DNA of 64,000 nt, from the NCBI RefSeq assembly GCF_008974145.1, contig NZ_BJKP01000020.1, positions 1-64,000 on the forward strand, read 5' to 3'. This DNA is from Microcystis aeruginosa NIES-4325. GTDB lineage: Bacteria > Cyanobacteriota > Cyanobacteriia > Cyanobacteriales > Microcystaceae. Numbering within the stretch: the stretch's first letter is position 1; each line of letters starts with the position of its first letter. The notes below the pieces were generated by a model. It searched no databases. It was given only the letters and a program-made list of their open reading frames with translations, and was not told where the DNA came from. This document shows positions 54,414 to 62,826 of the stretch, in pieces. Both the position numbers and the translations under genes were made by a program.

Positions 54414-54722
54414 TTATTGATAAGCTGAATCGTGATCGGAATGTAAAGAAAGTATTCGTAAATAATCACCTTCTCTAGCAGCAATTGCTCTACATTTTTG
54501 CGTGATTCTAAAACTGTACAAGTTTTCTCCTTTTTGACCTTTTTTAGAATTAATCTTCTCCCATTTTAATCCTTGATCTTGATATAACTGCTCCCAAGTT
54601 AGTTGAGAAATTTTCCTGAAAGTTTTCAGAGCGGATGATGCTTCACTTTTGGGTAAATTGAATAAATCTCGCTGAAAAATCGGGTTGTTCAGATCAAGTA
54701 AAACCTTACTCATTATTTTCAA
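54414..54722 (-). CDS. Second RelE-like toxin
   Basis: 102 residues; ATG 54722 overlaps the antitoxin stop by 17 bases, and an ATG at 54713 is alternative. LKTFRKISQLTWEQLYQDQGLKWEKI, then LYSFRITQKCRAIAAREGDYLRILSLHSDHDSAYQ. The RITQKCRAIAAREG stretch with basic residues and the closing HSDHDSAY are typical of cyanobacterial RelE/HigB-related toxins. It forms a second operon directly upstream of the first pair. Confidence 0.8.
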   Translation of the reverse strand: MKIMSKVLLDLNNPIFQRDLFNLPKSEASSALKTFRKISQLTWEQLYQDQGLKWEKINSKKGQKGENLYSFRITQKCRAIAAREGDYLRILSLHSDHDSAYQ

Positions 54723-54957
54723 GTTTGCTCTCTAGGGATTCTAGATCTGATAACTGCGGTGGATGATTGGCATTCCATGTCAGAGCTTGATCTAATTTTT
54801 CTCGAAAAGGCGATCGATTTATCCAGTCTTCGTTTACGGGAGAGCGATCGAGTAAATTTTGATAAAACTCATTCCACAGTTGACCCCATTCTTTTAGATC
54901 GATAACAACTGCTGTTTTTTTTCCTGTTTCATCGACAATATACTGAATACCTTTCAT
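54706..54957 (-). CDS. Antitoxin of the second pair
   Basis: 83 residues starting MKGIQYIVDETGKKTAVVIDLKEWGQLWNEFYQNLLDR and ending in an acidic tail (LSDLESLESKLENNE). The opening strand and VVIDLKEW resemble Phd/YefM-like antitoxins that autoregulate their operon. Overlap with the toxin gene supports pairing. Four TA genes run in the same direction here. Confidence 0.82.
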   Translation of the reverse strand: MKGIQYIVDETGKKTAVVIDLKEWGQLWNEFYQNLLDRSPVNEDWINRSPFREKLDQALTWNANHPPQLSDLESLESKLENNE

Positions 54958-55038
54958 GATTTAAATTGTTGTGAGATGGATATTAATTAATAACTATATT
55001 TTAATCGATTCACGAGAAGATATGGATTTGACAATTTT

Positions 55039-55109
55039 ATCCCGTTCCCATGTTCTACCAGGGAACGCTCCCTTCAGTTTCTACCTGAATACTGGTTTAA
55101 GGCAGAGCC
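55039..55109 (-). repeat. Dispersed repeat family A, copy 2
   Basis: Reverse complement of the repeat at 2942-3011 with scattered substitutions. It lies between the antitoxin at 54706-54957 and the end of the DUF433 gene, at the spot where a cognate toxin would be expected. Confidence 0.75.
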
Positions 55110-55149
55110 TTAGATATGGTGTTCCAAGGCAGAGCCTCGAAATAAGAAA

Positions 55150-55383
55150 TCATGCCGAAGTGAAGCTAACGATATAATCGGATACAGCCCAAGCTGCATA
55201 ATTAAGAGCCTGACGAATATCTTCCTCCTCTAACTCTGGATAAGCCTCTAAGACTTCCTGAATAGATAACTGACTAGCCAACAGTTTCAGAACAAATCCC
55301 ACAGTGATACGCATTCCTCGAATCGTTGGCTGTCCAAGACATATTTGTGGATTAACAGTAATACGGTCTAGCTCTTTAATCAC
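55150..55383 (-). CDS. DUF433-family antitoxin-like protein, partner missing
   Basis: 77 residues: RITVNPQICLGQPTIRGMRITVGFVLKLLASQLSIQEVLEAYPELEEEDIRQALNYAAW is the full DUF433 pattern, a winged-helix-like antitoxin (VapB-type) usually followed by a DUF5615 PIN-like toxin. Here only a dispersed repeat follows (55039-55109). The pair has therefore lost its toxin or was interrupted. The gene itself is intact. Confidence 0.85.
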   Translation of the reverse strand: MIKELDRITVNPQICLGQPTIRGMRITVGFVLKLLASQLSIQEVLEAYPELEEEDIRQALNYAAWAVSDYIVSFTSA

Positions 55384-55504
55384 TGTGGAACTCCTGAGAT
55401 AAACTCCTCTTATATTGTTACATACAGCAATGAATTGTTATCGCTTTAACTCTTGTGTCGGCAATGAATTGGCAATTAATCAGAAATTAATATAAGCAAT
55501 TATT

Positions 55505-55624
55505 GTAGGTTGGGTTGAGCGAAACAATACTGGGTCGAAAATGGCTCAATTTGATTGTTTAAGCGAAACCCAACAACTCCAAAGGTTACTCTTTGTTGGG
55601 TTTCCTTGCGTCAACCCAACCTAC
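55505..55624. repeat. 120-bp element with terminal inverted repeats (MITE-like)
   Basis: GTAGGTTGGGTTGA (55505-55518) and TCAACCCAACCTAC (55611-55624) are perfect inverted termini. Inside lies a second pair: AAACCCAACAACTCC against a CTTTGTTGGGTTT stretch. Such GTAGGTTGGGTTGA-ended elements are a common intergenic repeat type in cyanobacteria (from memory). It is non-coding and lies just downstream of the kinase-GUN4 gene. Confidence 0.85.
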
Positions 55625-55651
55625 GAGGCTGTAACCTTTATATGTTACATT

Positions 55652-57274
55652 TTACGGGTCTCGACGCGAGAGAAGCCGCTTTACACCGTGAAATAAAAGA
55701 TAGATTCCTATCGTCCCTCCGATTAACCCACTAACATAAGCCACCCACCACAACAACTCCATCAATGCATCCCAAAACCCATGAAAAAACCCATGAAAAA
55801 ACCCCAAATCCCACAACCACACCCCCCCAACCCCCAAAAGAAAACAAAACCCTAACAAGATCAACACACAAAACAACTCGTACAACCTCACGTAAACCGA
55901 CCCCAAACTCTCATACGAGGCGTCATCAAAAGGGAGGTGTCCTAGGGGTGCTTTTAGGTCAAAAGTGACTTGTCCGTAAGTTATCCATAGCCAATTCTCT
56001 CGCCAGCCTACTCTATCTCCGAAAGCGTTCCAGACCTTCCATACTCCCTCCCGCGTCCCGCCGAGGTCGCGATAGATCTTCGCCTGCACGGAAAACCCGA
56101 AGCGACCGTTACTATATTTCACCCATAATTGGTCAATGGTTCGCAAATCCTCACAGGGAAAATTATCGATATCCCATACCCGTCGCCATCCTTTTTTTGT
56201 GCGGTCAGCCTGTAGCATCACTCTCGTGGTTTCTTCGTTCGCTTCTTTCCATTGCTGCCGTTTTAATAAATCTTCTAGCCTCCGATAATCGATTCCTTTT
56301 GCACTTTTAAGCTGAATAGATGGGGGAGTTTGGGGAACGGAAATAACGGGATTAACAGGCTTTTGAATAGTTGTCTGGGGTATAGAGACTGATGTTTTTA
56401 TCTGCAAAGCTTGCAACACTTCCGACGCTGATTGATAGCGTCTTTTCGTACCAAACTTGATTAATTTATCCAGAATATTCCCTAACTCATTACTAACGGG
56501 ATTATTAACCAACCGATGTCGCCATACCCATTGGTGTTCCCCCCCATCGAATAAATCAAAGGGAGATATTCCAGTTAATAAATAAAGGCAAGTTACACCC
56601 AAACTATACAAATCACTGGCATTAACTGCCTTGCCATTTCCCTGTTCTGGGGCAATATATTCGGCAGAACCGATAATTGTTCCCGTCATGGAACGATTTA
56701 AAGGACTGACAAATTTTGCCGCACCAAAGTCCACTAAAATCAATTTATTATCGCTTTTTCTGCGAATAATATTTTCGGGTTTAATGTCGCGATGAATTAC
56801 TTGTTTACTATGAATAAATTCTAGAATCGGTAAAATCTCTGACAAAAGATGTTTAATTTTGGCTTCGTTAAATACTCCTTCCTGTTTTAATTCTTGTTCG
56901 AGATTTTGTCCTTCGATATATTCCTGGACGAGATATTGTCGCCCATCATTACCGGTAAAATAGGCGTAAAGTTCGGGGATTTGTGGGTATCTTCCCAAAC
57001 TATCTAAACGAATCGCTTCTTCTTTAAATAATTCTGCTGCTTTTTGTAAAGTTCCTGTTCCCTGCGCTGACGGGAAAAATTGTTTAATCACACAATAGGG
57101 TTTTGAGGGTTTATCTTCATCTATCGCTTGAAATGTCTTACCAAAACCCCCTTGACCGATTAATTTTAGCGCTCGATAACGTTCTCTGAGCAGTAATTGA
57201 GAACCGCACTTATGACAGAATTTATCCGTGGGGGTGTTTTGGTGCGAACAATCGGGATTGAGACAGAGACTCAT
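55652..57274 (-). CDS. Ser/Thr protein kinase with zinc ribbon, GUN4 domain and C-terminal membrane helices
   Basis: 540 residues. A four-Cys zinc ribbon (Cys4, 9, 20, 23) precedes a Hanks-type kinase: GQGGFG at 41-45, Lys64, HRDIKPENII (~160), VDFGAAKF and GSAEYIAPEQ, all catalytic elements intact. A GUN4 domain follows (~310-455: DYRRLEDLLKRQQWKEANEET, GRFGFSVQAKIY), normally a Mg-porphyrin-binding activator of Mg-chelatase. Two hydrophobic stretches at ~465-530 anchor it, with a duplicated FFHG between them. A kinase sensing tetrapyrroles at the membrane is inference. Confidence 0.9.
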   Translation of the reverse strand: MSLCLNPDCSHQNTPTDKFCHKCGSQLLLRERYRALKLIGQGGFGKTFQAIDEDKPSKPYCVIKQFFPSAQGTGTLQKAAELFKEEAIRLDSLGRYPQIPELYAYFTGNDGRQYLVQEYIEGQNLEQELKQEGVFNEAKIKHLLSEILPILEFIHSKQVIHRDIKPENIIRRKSDNKLILVDFGAAKFVSPLNRSMTGTIIGSAEYIAPEQGNGKAVNASDLYSLGVTCLYLLTGISPFDLFDGGEHQWVWRHRLVNNPVSNELGNILDKLIKFGTKRRYQSASEVLQALQIKTSVSIPQTTIQKPVNPVISVPQTPPSIQLKSAKGIDYRRLEDLLKRQQWKEANEETTRVMLQADRTKKGWRRVWDIDNFPCEDLRTIDQLWVKYSNGRFGFSVQAKIYRDLGGTREGVWKVWNAFGDRVGWRENWLWITYGQVTFDLKAPLGHLPFDDASYESLGSVYVRLYELFCVLILLGFCFLLGVGGVWLWDLGFFHGFFHGFWDALMELLWWVAYVSGLIGGTIGIYLLFHGVKRLLSRRDP

Positions 57275-57334
57275 AGCCGTTTGACAAGTGTGGGAAGATT
57301 AACACTTATTATACTAAATCCGTTGAGTAACGCA

Positions 57335-57369
57335 CAGAAAACGGGTTTCTCGGAGAAACCCGTTTTCTG
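57335..57369. repeat. Perfect 16-bp inverted repeat (hairpin)
   Basis: CAGAAAACGGGTTTCT, loop CGG, AGAAACCCGTTTTCTG. Lies ~60 bp upstream of the kinase-GUN4 start. It may be a bidirectional terminator or a REP-like element. Confidence 0.9.
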
Positions 57370-57467
57370 CTCATGCACTCATGCAAAAGGGGGAATAAAT
57401 AATCAGTCTTTAAGTAGGTAGGCGTTAAAAATTATCAGACACCACCCTTATCAAGGGGGGACTAAGG

Positions 57468-57495
57468 GTAGGGTTGATTCATGAATCAACCCTAC
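57468..57495. repeat. Perfect 28-bp palindrome
   Basis: GTAGGGTTGATTCA followed immediately by TGAATCAACCCTAC, with no loop. It is preceded by CCCTTATCAAGGGGGGACTAAGGG and followed by a partial echo (CTATGAATCAAACCTAG). It resembles the core of a MITE or protein-binding site. Confidence 0.9.
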
Positions 57496-57674
57496 TATGA
57501 ATCAAACCTAGTACTAAGGGGCGATCAAACTTAATAACCAGATTTACTATTATACAAAAAGAAAGCAAGCTAGAGCGACTCTAGTAGGCAAATTTTCTCT
57601 GATAATTGGTTAAAAATATCGATAAAAATAGGTGAGTTAGCAAAGCGTAACCCACCCGATATCTATTTGCGGTT

Positions 57675-59786
57675 TTAAACCGTTTCTACCAAGGGACGGG
57701 TTAACTTATCCAACTGTTGGGTTAACAGACTCAGGAATAAACCCACATCGGTGACGATACCGACGGATTCTACGGAACCTCGATCGCTTAATTTTGTCAC
57801 CACGGCCGGGTTAATATCAACACAGACCATTTTTACCCCCGCCGGTGTCATATTGCCCACACCGATGGAATGGAGCATACTAGAGAGCATGAGAATCATG
57901 TCTGCACCCTGAATTAAGCGGCAATATTCTTCCTGTGCTTTAATTAAATCCATCTCCGTATCCGGAAGCGGACCATCATCGCGAATTGAACCGGCCAAAC
58001 TGAAGGGGACATTATTCTTGACGCATTCATACATTACGCCTTTTGTCAATACCCCGGCCGATACAGCTTTGGCGATGTTGCCGTGGCGACGGATGAGGTT
58101 GATAATCTTGAGGTGGTGACGATGGCCCCCGCGCACGGGGATGCCTTTCTGCATATCTACCCCTAAAGAAGTACCCATGATCGCCTGTTCCATATCGTGA
58201 ACTGCGATCGCATTTCCCCCCAGTAAAGCGTGAACGTAACCATCGCGGATTAAACGGGAGAGATGTTGCGCTCCTCCGGTGTGAATGACCACCGGACCTG
58301 CTGTTACTACCACTTTACCGCCCTGGTCGCGAATTTGGCGCATTTCCCAGGCAATCTGCTCCACGGTTAACTCGACTCGGCGCTCGCTGGAAACCCCCGC
58401 ACCCATAAAGGTAAATTCCTGGGTGCTGTTGCGTTGTTCCCTGGATTCCGCCTGTCGGATAGTACGGATGCCCTCAACTCCCACCATAACGCGATCGCCA
58501 GCTTTTAAATCCCGCAGCAGAGTACATTTTGCCGTTTTGCCTTCTGGACTTTCAGTGACGACGATGGCTGCATCCATGCGTTGATTTTCCACCCGCACCC
58601 ATTCACAGCTAACCCGCACTTCCGTGGGATAGATGGTGCTGACATAAAAATCATCGGGAGCGACCCCATCTTGTGCCACCACTGCGGTATTGACATCACA
58701 GATTTCTTGAGGACGAGCGGCTGCACCGAGGTCGATCAATTGTACCATGATCTCCTCCATTACCTCGTGAGAGGGTGCAGAAACCCGCACTTCGGCCGAG
58801 GAGGTACTTTGGCGCTCAATCCCTAAGGTGAAGTTTAATACCTTGAAGCTGCCCCCATTTCCTACCACAACATCGAGAGCTTTATTCATAATTCCCGCGT
58901 CAAGCAGATGACCTTCTAACTGGAGAATGCGACTTTCAATGGTGACATTAGCGTGATGGTCTGGAATTAAGGGTTCCGTGGTACGCAGGGTTAAACATTT
59001 AGCGGCTCCTCCTGCTTTTAAGAACTCCGTCAGGGTAGTTTGTACCACTTCAAAACCTTTTGCCGCTAACTTATATTGTAAATCGTCACTAATTTTATTC
59101 ATGACGATTACTTGACCGATATTCACAGCATTACAAGCAAAGTTGACTGCATCGGATTCTTCAACGATAATGCGTTTTTCTTCGGGAATTTTTAACTCAA
59201 TTAATCGATTAGAATAGGCATCAAAAGCATCGGGATAGTAGAGTAGATAACCGCCACTAAGGGGACAAAAACAGGTATCGAGGTGATAGAAACGTTCATC
59301 GATTAAACGTAGGGATAAAACCTCGATATCGAGCCATTTAGCGATTAAAGGGTGGGAATCTAACTCAGTTCTGAAGCCATATCCTGCCCATAACCAACGT
59401 CCTTCCCGATCTAATAGTGCGTCTCCTGCACCTTCAAAGGGTAAATCTTTGGGCAGTTCGTGAACCGTAAAACCGTTATCTTCAAACCACTGTTTAAAAT
59501 AGGGTTCTTCTCCCTGTCTTTCTTTGTGTAAAAAGCGACTGAGAACTACAGTTTTTTCCAGAACTAAACCTGCATTAGCGGTAAAAACCATGTCGGGCCA
59601 GCCTTTTTCTGGTGTGACTAAATCCACGAGCGCCCGATCTTTGAGAATATGATAAAGCTGCTGCCATTGTTGCCTAGCTTTTTCTTGGGAAGATTTGTGA
59701 ATGTTGCCCTCCATCCAAGGATTAATCACATAATCAACATCGTAATGATCGGGAGAACACATCAAAAAGCGAATAGTTTCAGTCAT
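57675..59786 (-). CDS. argZ: Arginine dihydrolase/ornithine cyclodeaminase-type enzyme (ArgZ/AgrE)
   Basis: 703 residues from ATG 59786 (MTETIRFLMCSPDHYDVDYVINPWM); an upstream start at 59798 is possible. The N-terminal ~280 residues are an amidinotransferase-like guanidine-modifying domain (PDMVFTANAGLVL, FEGAGDALLD, HLDTCFCPL, with Cys in GGAAKCLTL near 275). The C-terminal ~400 residues fit the LOR/SDH-type domain with NAD-fold features (VVVTAGPVVIHTGGA, LLGGNAIAVHDMEQA). Cyanobacterial homologues convert arginine to ornithine and ammonia, and in AgrE on to proline, releasing nitrogen from cyanophycin stores. Here both parts are present. Confidence 0.9.
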   Translation of the reverse strand: MTETIRFLMCSPDHYDVDYVINPWMEGNIHKSSQEKARQQWQQLYHILKDRALVDLVTPEKGWPDMVFTANAGLVLEKTVVLSRFLHKERQGEEPYFKQWFEDNGFTVHELPKDLPFEGAGDALLDREGRWLWAGYGFRTELDSHPLIAKWLDIEVLSLRLIDERFYHLDTCFCPLSGGYLLYYPDAFDAYSNRLIELKIPEEKRIIVEESDAVNFACNAVNIGQVIVMNKISDDLQYKLAAKGFEVVQTTLTEFLKAGGAAKCLTLRTTEPLIPDHHANVTIESRILQLEGHLLDAGIMNKALDVVVGNGGSFKVLNFTLGIERQSTSSAEVRVSAPSHEVMEEIMVQLIDLGAAARPQEICDVNTAVVAQDGVAPDDFYVSTIYPTEVRVSCEWVRVENQRMDAAIVVTESPEGKTAKCTLLRDLKAGDRVMVGVEGIRTIRQAESREQRNSTQEFTFMGAGVSSERRVELTVEQIAWEMRQIRDQGGKVVVTAGPVVIHTGGAQHLSRLIRDGYVHALLGGNAIAVHDMEQAIMGTSLGVDMQKGIPVRGGHRHHLKIINLIRRHGNIAKAVSAGVLTKGVMYECVKNNVPFSLAGSIRDDGPLPDTEMDLIKAQEEYCRLIQGADMILMLSSMLHSIGVGNMTPAGVKMVCVDINPAVVTKLSDRGSVESVGIVTDVGLFLSLLTQQLDKLTRPLVETV

Positions 59787-59959
59787 ATTTTTTGACAATG
59801 AATATTCAGTATAAGTAGTCTGGAGATAAGTTTAGACCAATCTTCCATTATACTCTACTTTGCCACAAAATATCACTAGGCATAAGATTAGGACAATTTC
59901 CGCTCTACAAGCTAAAAAGAGCCCGGTTTTAGCCGATAACTGACGGCTAGAAGCTTAAA

Positions 59960-61723
59960 TCATTGTAAATCCTGATGTTTAAATAACCCCATAAATTTCG
60001 ATTTGCGTCCGTGTTCCTTAATTAAACTTTGTCGATAAGTTTGCCATTCTTCCCGTCTTCCCGACATATAAAAGGCATTACGAGCTTTTTTCAGCCATTT
60101 AATCGCTTCTTCGTAGCGATCAGCCTTTTTTTCGTCAAGTATCTTTTCCGCAGGAGGACACGCGTGATCGATCACCCAGTTAGGATCCACGGTAGCAGCC
60201 GCATCCATTATCCGCCAAATTAGGTGAGACTGCACATAGGAATTATCAGAAACGACTTTAATTGCATCTCTAACTAAATTTTCGTGGAGAAATATATCGA
60301 TTTTAGCCTCTGTGGAACGTCCACCGCTAAACTCGCGCAAGTAATCTAACAAGTCTAGTTTTAAATCGGGCAAATCTTCCCCAGCTAAAGACTCAATTTT
60401 TTGGTAATGGGAAAAGGAAGGTTGGTCTTGAAATGCCTTAATTCTAGCAGCCAAAGCTGTATCTATATCCCCTAAAGATTGCGCTAGTTCACTTGTCCAG
60501 AGAGCTAATTGATAATAATAATTACCAGGAAAATTTAGACCACCCCTGGCAATTATGAGAGCGGATTCTGGTGCGGATTCATCGCGTAAAGCTTTGGCAA
60601 AAAAGAAAGCTTCATCGTTCTTAGTTATCATGTTTTTTGCCGCTGCCATCGCTTCATCAATGCGATCAAGATAGACTAACTTAGTTAGGTATTCTACCAC
60701 TTGTCCTGAAGCGAAAGCTAGATTCAAATACTCCTGATCTTTTTCCTGTTGCTCGAAAATTTCTAAGCGAATAGAAGTTAATACTTGGGCATAATAGGGG
60801 ATATTCCCTGACCACATTTCTGAAAAATTATCCGATTCTCCTCGTACAATCTTCTCTAAAACTGGATCGTCCCATCCCTGTTGTAAGGCTGCTAAACTCA
60901 TCTCAAAATCGGCACTCCATTCATCCTGCCATTGCTCGATTTTTTCCCTTAAATCTTGCTTTTCTTGGGGATTAAATTCCTTGCTTAAAATTGCTGCCGT
61001 TAGAACTCGATCGATTCTATCACTTAAATCATCATTGACAGCACCGTAATTTTCTAAATCATCCCATTCCTCGATACAGGCGCTAATAATTGCTTCTAAA
61101 ATAGCGATCGCATTATCCAGTTCTCCCTTTTGATAATAATCTTGGGCCTCATCCACTAGGGCATAAATTTCATCAGAAATTGGATCTTCTTCGCAGTAAT
61201 CTTCTTCGATCGCTCGCAGGGATTGCCGCAGTTCATTCCGGACAGTATTACGATAAGCTTTGACATTAATAGTTATCTTCCCTGCCGCTTTATTAACTGG
61301 GGTAGCTGGCACTAAAAACTTATCAATTGTCTCGATAATTTCTGGGTGTTTAGCCACTAAGTGATTAAGCAATTTTCTTATTTTACTTTCATCGATCGGT
61401 GTCAATAACTCCTCTAGAGAAGCTTTTTTGATAATTAATTCTGGTTGACGAAAACAGTTAAAAAAAACCGCCACAATATGCTTACACCAACCCTCGTAAT
61501 CGTAGGGACAGGAACAGGAGACATTCTCAAGATTATCTTGGTTAAAATCCATAGCAACTCGATAGGGTTTAACCTCACTACCATTCACTAAAGCTTGCAG
61601 ATTTTGCCCCCGTTGCCAAAGAGAAATAACTGCACCGCTGTCGTAATAATATTGACCGCGCTGATAGGAAGCATTGGTGCTATTTTGCCGGATAATTTTT
61701 TCATTGATAGGAGGAATAGTCAT
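59960..61723 (-). CDS. SWIM zinc-finger protein with helical repeat region
   Basis: 587 residues. The SWIM motif is clear: Cys70-x-Cys72 in SCSCPYDYEGWCKHIVAVF, then Cys80-x-His82. The rest is helical, with acidic stretches (EEDYCEEDPISDEIYALVDEAQDYYQKGELDNAIAILE) that look TPR-like. SWIM domains bind DNA or protein partners; this architecture is common in cyanobacteria with unassigned function. It is divergent from the sulfiredoxin gene across ~135 bp. Confidence 0.88.
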   Translation of the reverse strand: MTIPPINEKIIRQNSTNASYQRGQYYYDSGAVISLWQRGQNLQALVNGSEVKPYRVAMDFNQDNLENVSCSCPYDYEGWCKHIVAVFFNCFRQPELIIKKASLEELLTPIDESKIRKLLNHLVAKHPEIIETIDKFLVPATPVNKAAGKITINVKAYRNTVRNELRQSLRAIEEDYCEEDPISDEIYALVDEAQDYYQKGELDNAIAILEAIISACIEEWDDLENYGAVNDDLSDRIDRVLTAAILSKEFNPQEKQDLREKIEQWQDEWSADFEMSLAALQQGWDDPVLEKIVRGESDNFSEMWSGNIPYYAQVLTSIRLEIFEQQEKDQEYLNLAFASGQVVEYLTKLVYLDRIDEAMAAAKNMITKNDEAFFFAKALRDESAPESALIIARGGLNFPGNYYYQLALWTSELAQSLGDIDTALAARIKAFQDQPSFSHYQKIESLAGEDLPDLKLDLLDYLREFSGGRSTEAKIDIFLHENLVRDAIKVVSDNSYVQSHLIWRIMDAAATVDPNWVIDHACPPAEKILDEKKADRYEEAIKWLKKARNAFYMSGRREEWQTYRQSLIKEHGRKSKFMGLFKHQDLQ

Positions 61724-61859
61724 AGTCAGAAAAGGAGAGGATTGGGTGATAAAATCTTGTCTGTGTCAAGAAAACTACCGTCCGCGAGGCGGACTACTGC
61801 ATTAGCAACCGAGTCAACTTATCTTCAGTTTAGCCTAAATGTGCTATAGTGAAGACACT

Positions 61860-62120
61860 ATGGAAATTAAAAACATTCCTCTGTCCCAAATTCGTCGTCC
61901 TTTACCGCGACAAACCGATCCCGAAAAAGTTAATCAGTTGATGCAATCGATCGCTGAGGAGGGATTACGAGAACCGATCGATGTTTTGGAGGTGGATGGT
62001 AACTACTACGGTTTTTCCGGTTGCCATCGCTTTGCTGCTCATCAGCGTCTCGGTAAAGAAACAATTCTCTGTCGAGTTCGTCGCGCTCCTAAATCCGTTT
62101 TAGCTAAACATATCGCTTAA
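61860..62120 (+). CDS. srxA: Sulfiredoxin
   Basis: 86 residues from ATG 61860; the open frame extends seven codons further left but this start gives the normal family length. ParB/Srx fold with IPLSQIRRPLPRQTDPEKV and the catalytic FSGCHR (Cys55), followed by HQRLGKETILCRV. It reduces hyperoxidised 2-Cys peroxiredoxin (Cys-SO2H) using ATP, complementing the NTRC-peroxiredoxin system encoded at 8814. The next gene begins 13 bp later, so they form an operon. Confidence 0.92.
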   Translation: MEIKNIPLSQIRRPLPRQTDPEKVNQLMQSIAEEGLREPIDVLEVDGNYYGFSGCHRFAAHQRLGKETILCRVRRAPKSVLAKHIA

Positions 62121-62133
62121 GCTGAGAAGTCCC

Positions 62134-62826
62134 ATGAATGAGTCCTTATATAAATATCATCGGCAAAAATTAGAGCAGTTAATGGCAGAAATTGGCTGTC
62201 AAAATCTGGAAGAATTGAGTCAGTTATCGGGTCTATCTTCTTGGCAATTGCAGAGAGTTCGCCATGGTTTAATCGCCAAATTATCTTCTGAATCTTTGGT
62301 GAAATTAGCTAATGGACTGCAGCTGCCAGTTAGCGATCTTCTCGTTCATTTTCAAATTCCGACGATCAAGACAGAGGATCGTTCAGAGGAATTAAAAATT
62401 CTCGAACAAGAGTATCAAAATTTACAGCAACAATTAGACCAGCAAAAAGAAGAATTAGCCGCAGAATTTCAACGTCAAAGCATCGAAGCGCTCGAATCTT
62501 GGTTAGTTCAATGGCCCACGGCCGAGGCCGTTGCCCGCAAAAATCCCGACCTAGCAGCCGTCAAAATCCTCTCCTTAGTTAAACCGATTATGCAGTTACT
62601 GGAGCGCTGGGGAGTGCAACCAATTGACAGTGTCGGTGATCATGTTAGTTATGATCCGCAAATCCATCAATTGATCGATGGTCAAGCAGAAATCGGTACA
62701 CCAGTTCTAGTGCGTTATCGGGGCTATCGTCATGGGGAAAAACTACTTTATCGTGCTAAAGTGAGTTTAATTAAAGTAGAAATGCCAGAAATTCAACCAG
62801 CAGAAACAGAAAATATCACCGCTTAA
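62134..62826 (+). CDS. HTH-domain protein with GrpE-like C-terminal region
   Basis: 230 residues. Residues ~8-70 form a helix-turn-helix pattern (CQNLEELSQLSGLSSWQLQRVRHGLIAKLSSESLVKLANGL). A coiled coil follows (~82-115). The C-terminal ~110 residues resemble the GrpE beta domain: WGVQPIDSVGDHVSYDPQIHQLIDG and GTPVLVRYRGYRHGEKLLYRAKVS. GrpE is the nucleotide exchange factor of DnaK. Fusion to a DNA-binding-like domain and pairing with sulfiredoxin suggest an oxidative-stress or chaperone-linked regulator (inference). Confidence 0.82.
   Translation: MNESLYKYHRQKLEQLMAEIGCQNLEELSQLSGLSSWQLQRVRHGLIAKLSSESLVKLANGLQLPVSDLLVHFQIPTIKTEDRSEELKILEQEYQNLQQQLDQQKEELAAEFQRQSIEALESWLVQWPTAEAVARKNPDLAAVKILSLVKPIMQLLERWGVQPIDSVGDHVSYDPQIHQLIDGQAEIGTPVLVRYRGYRHGEKLLYRAKVSLIKVEMPEIQPAETENITA

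Noticed and set aside
55765-55968. Thr/Pro/Lys-rich 67-codon frame antisense to the kinase-GUN4 gene
   Set aside because: Low-complexity shadow of the hydrophobic membrane segment on the other strand.
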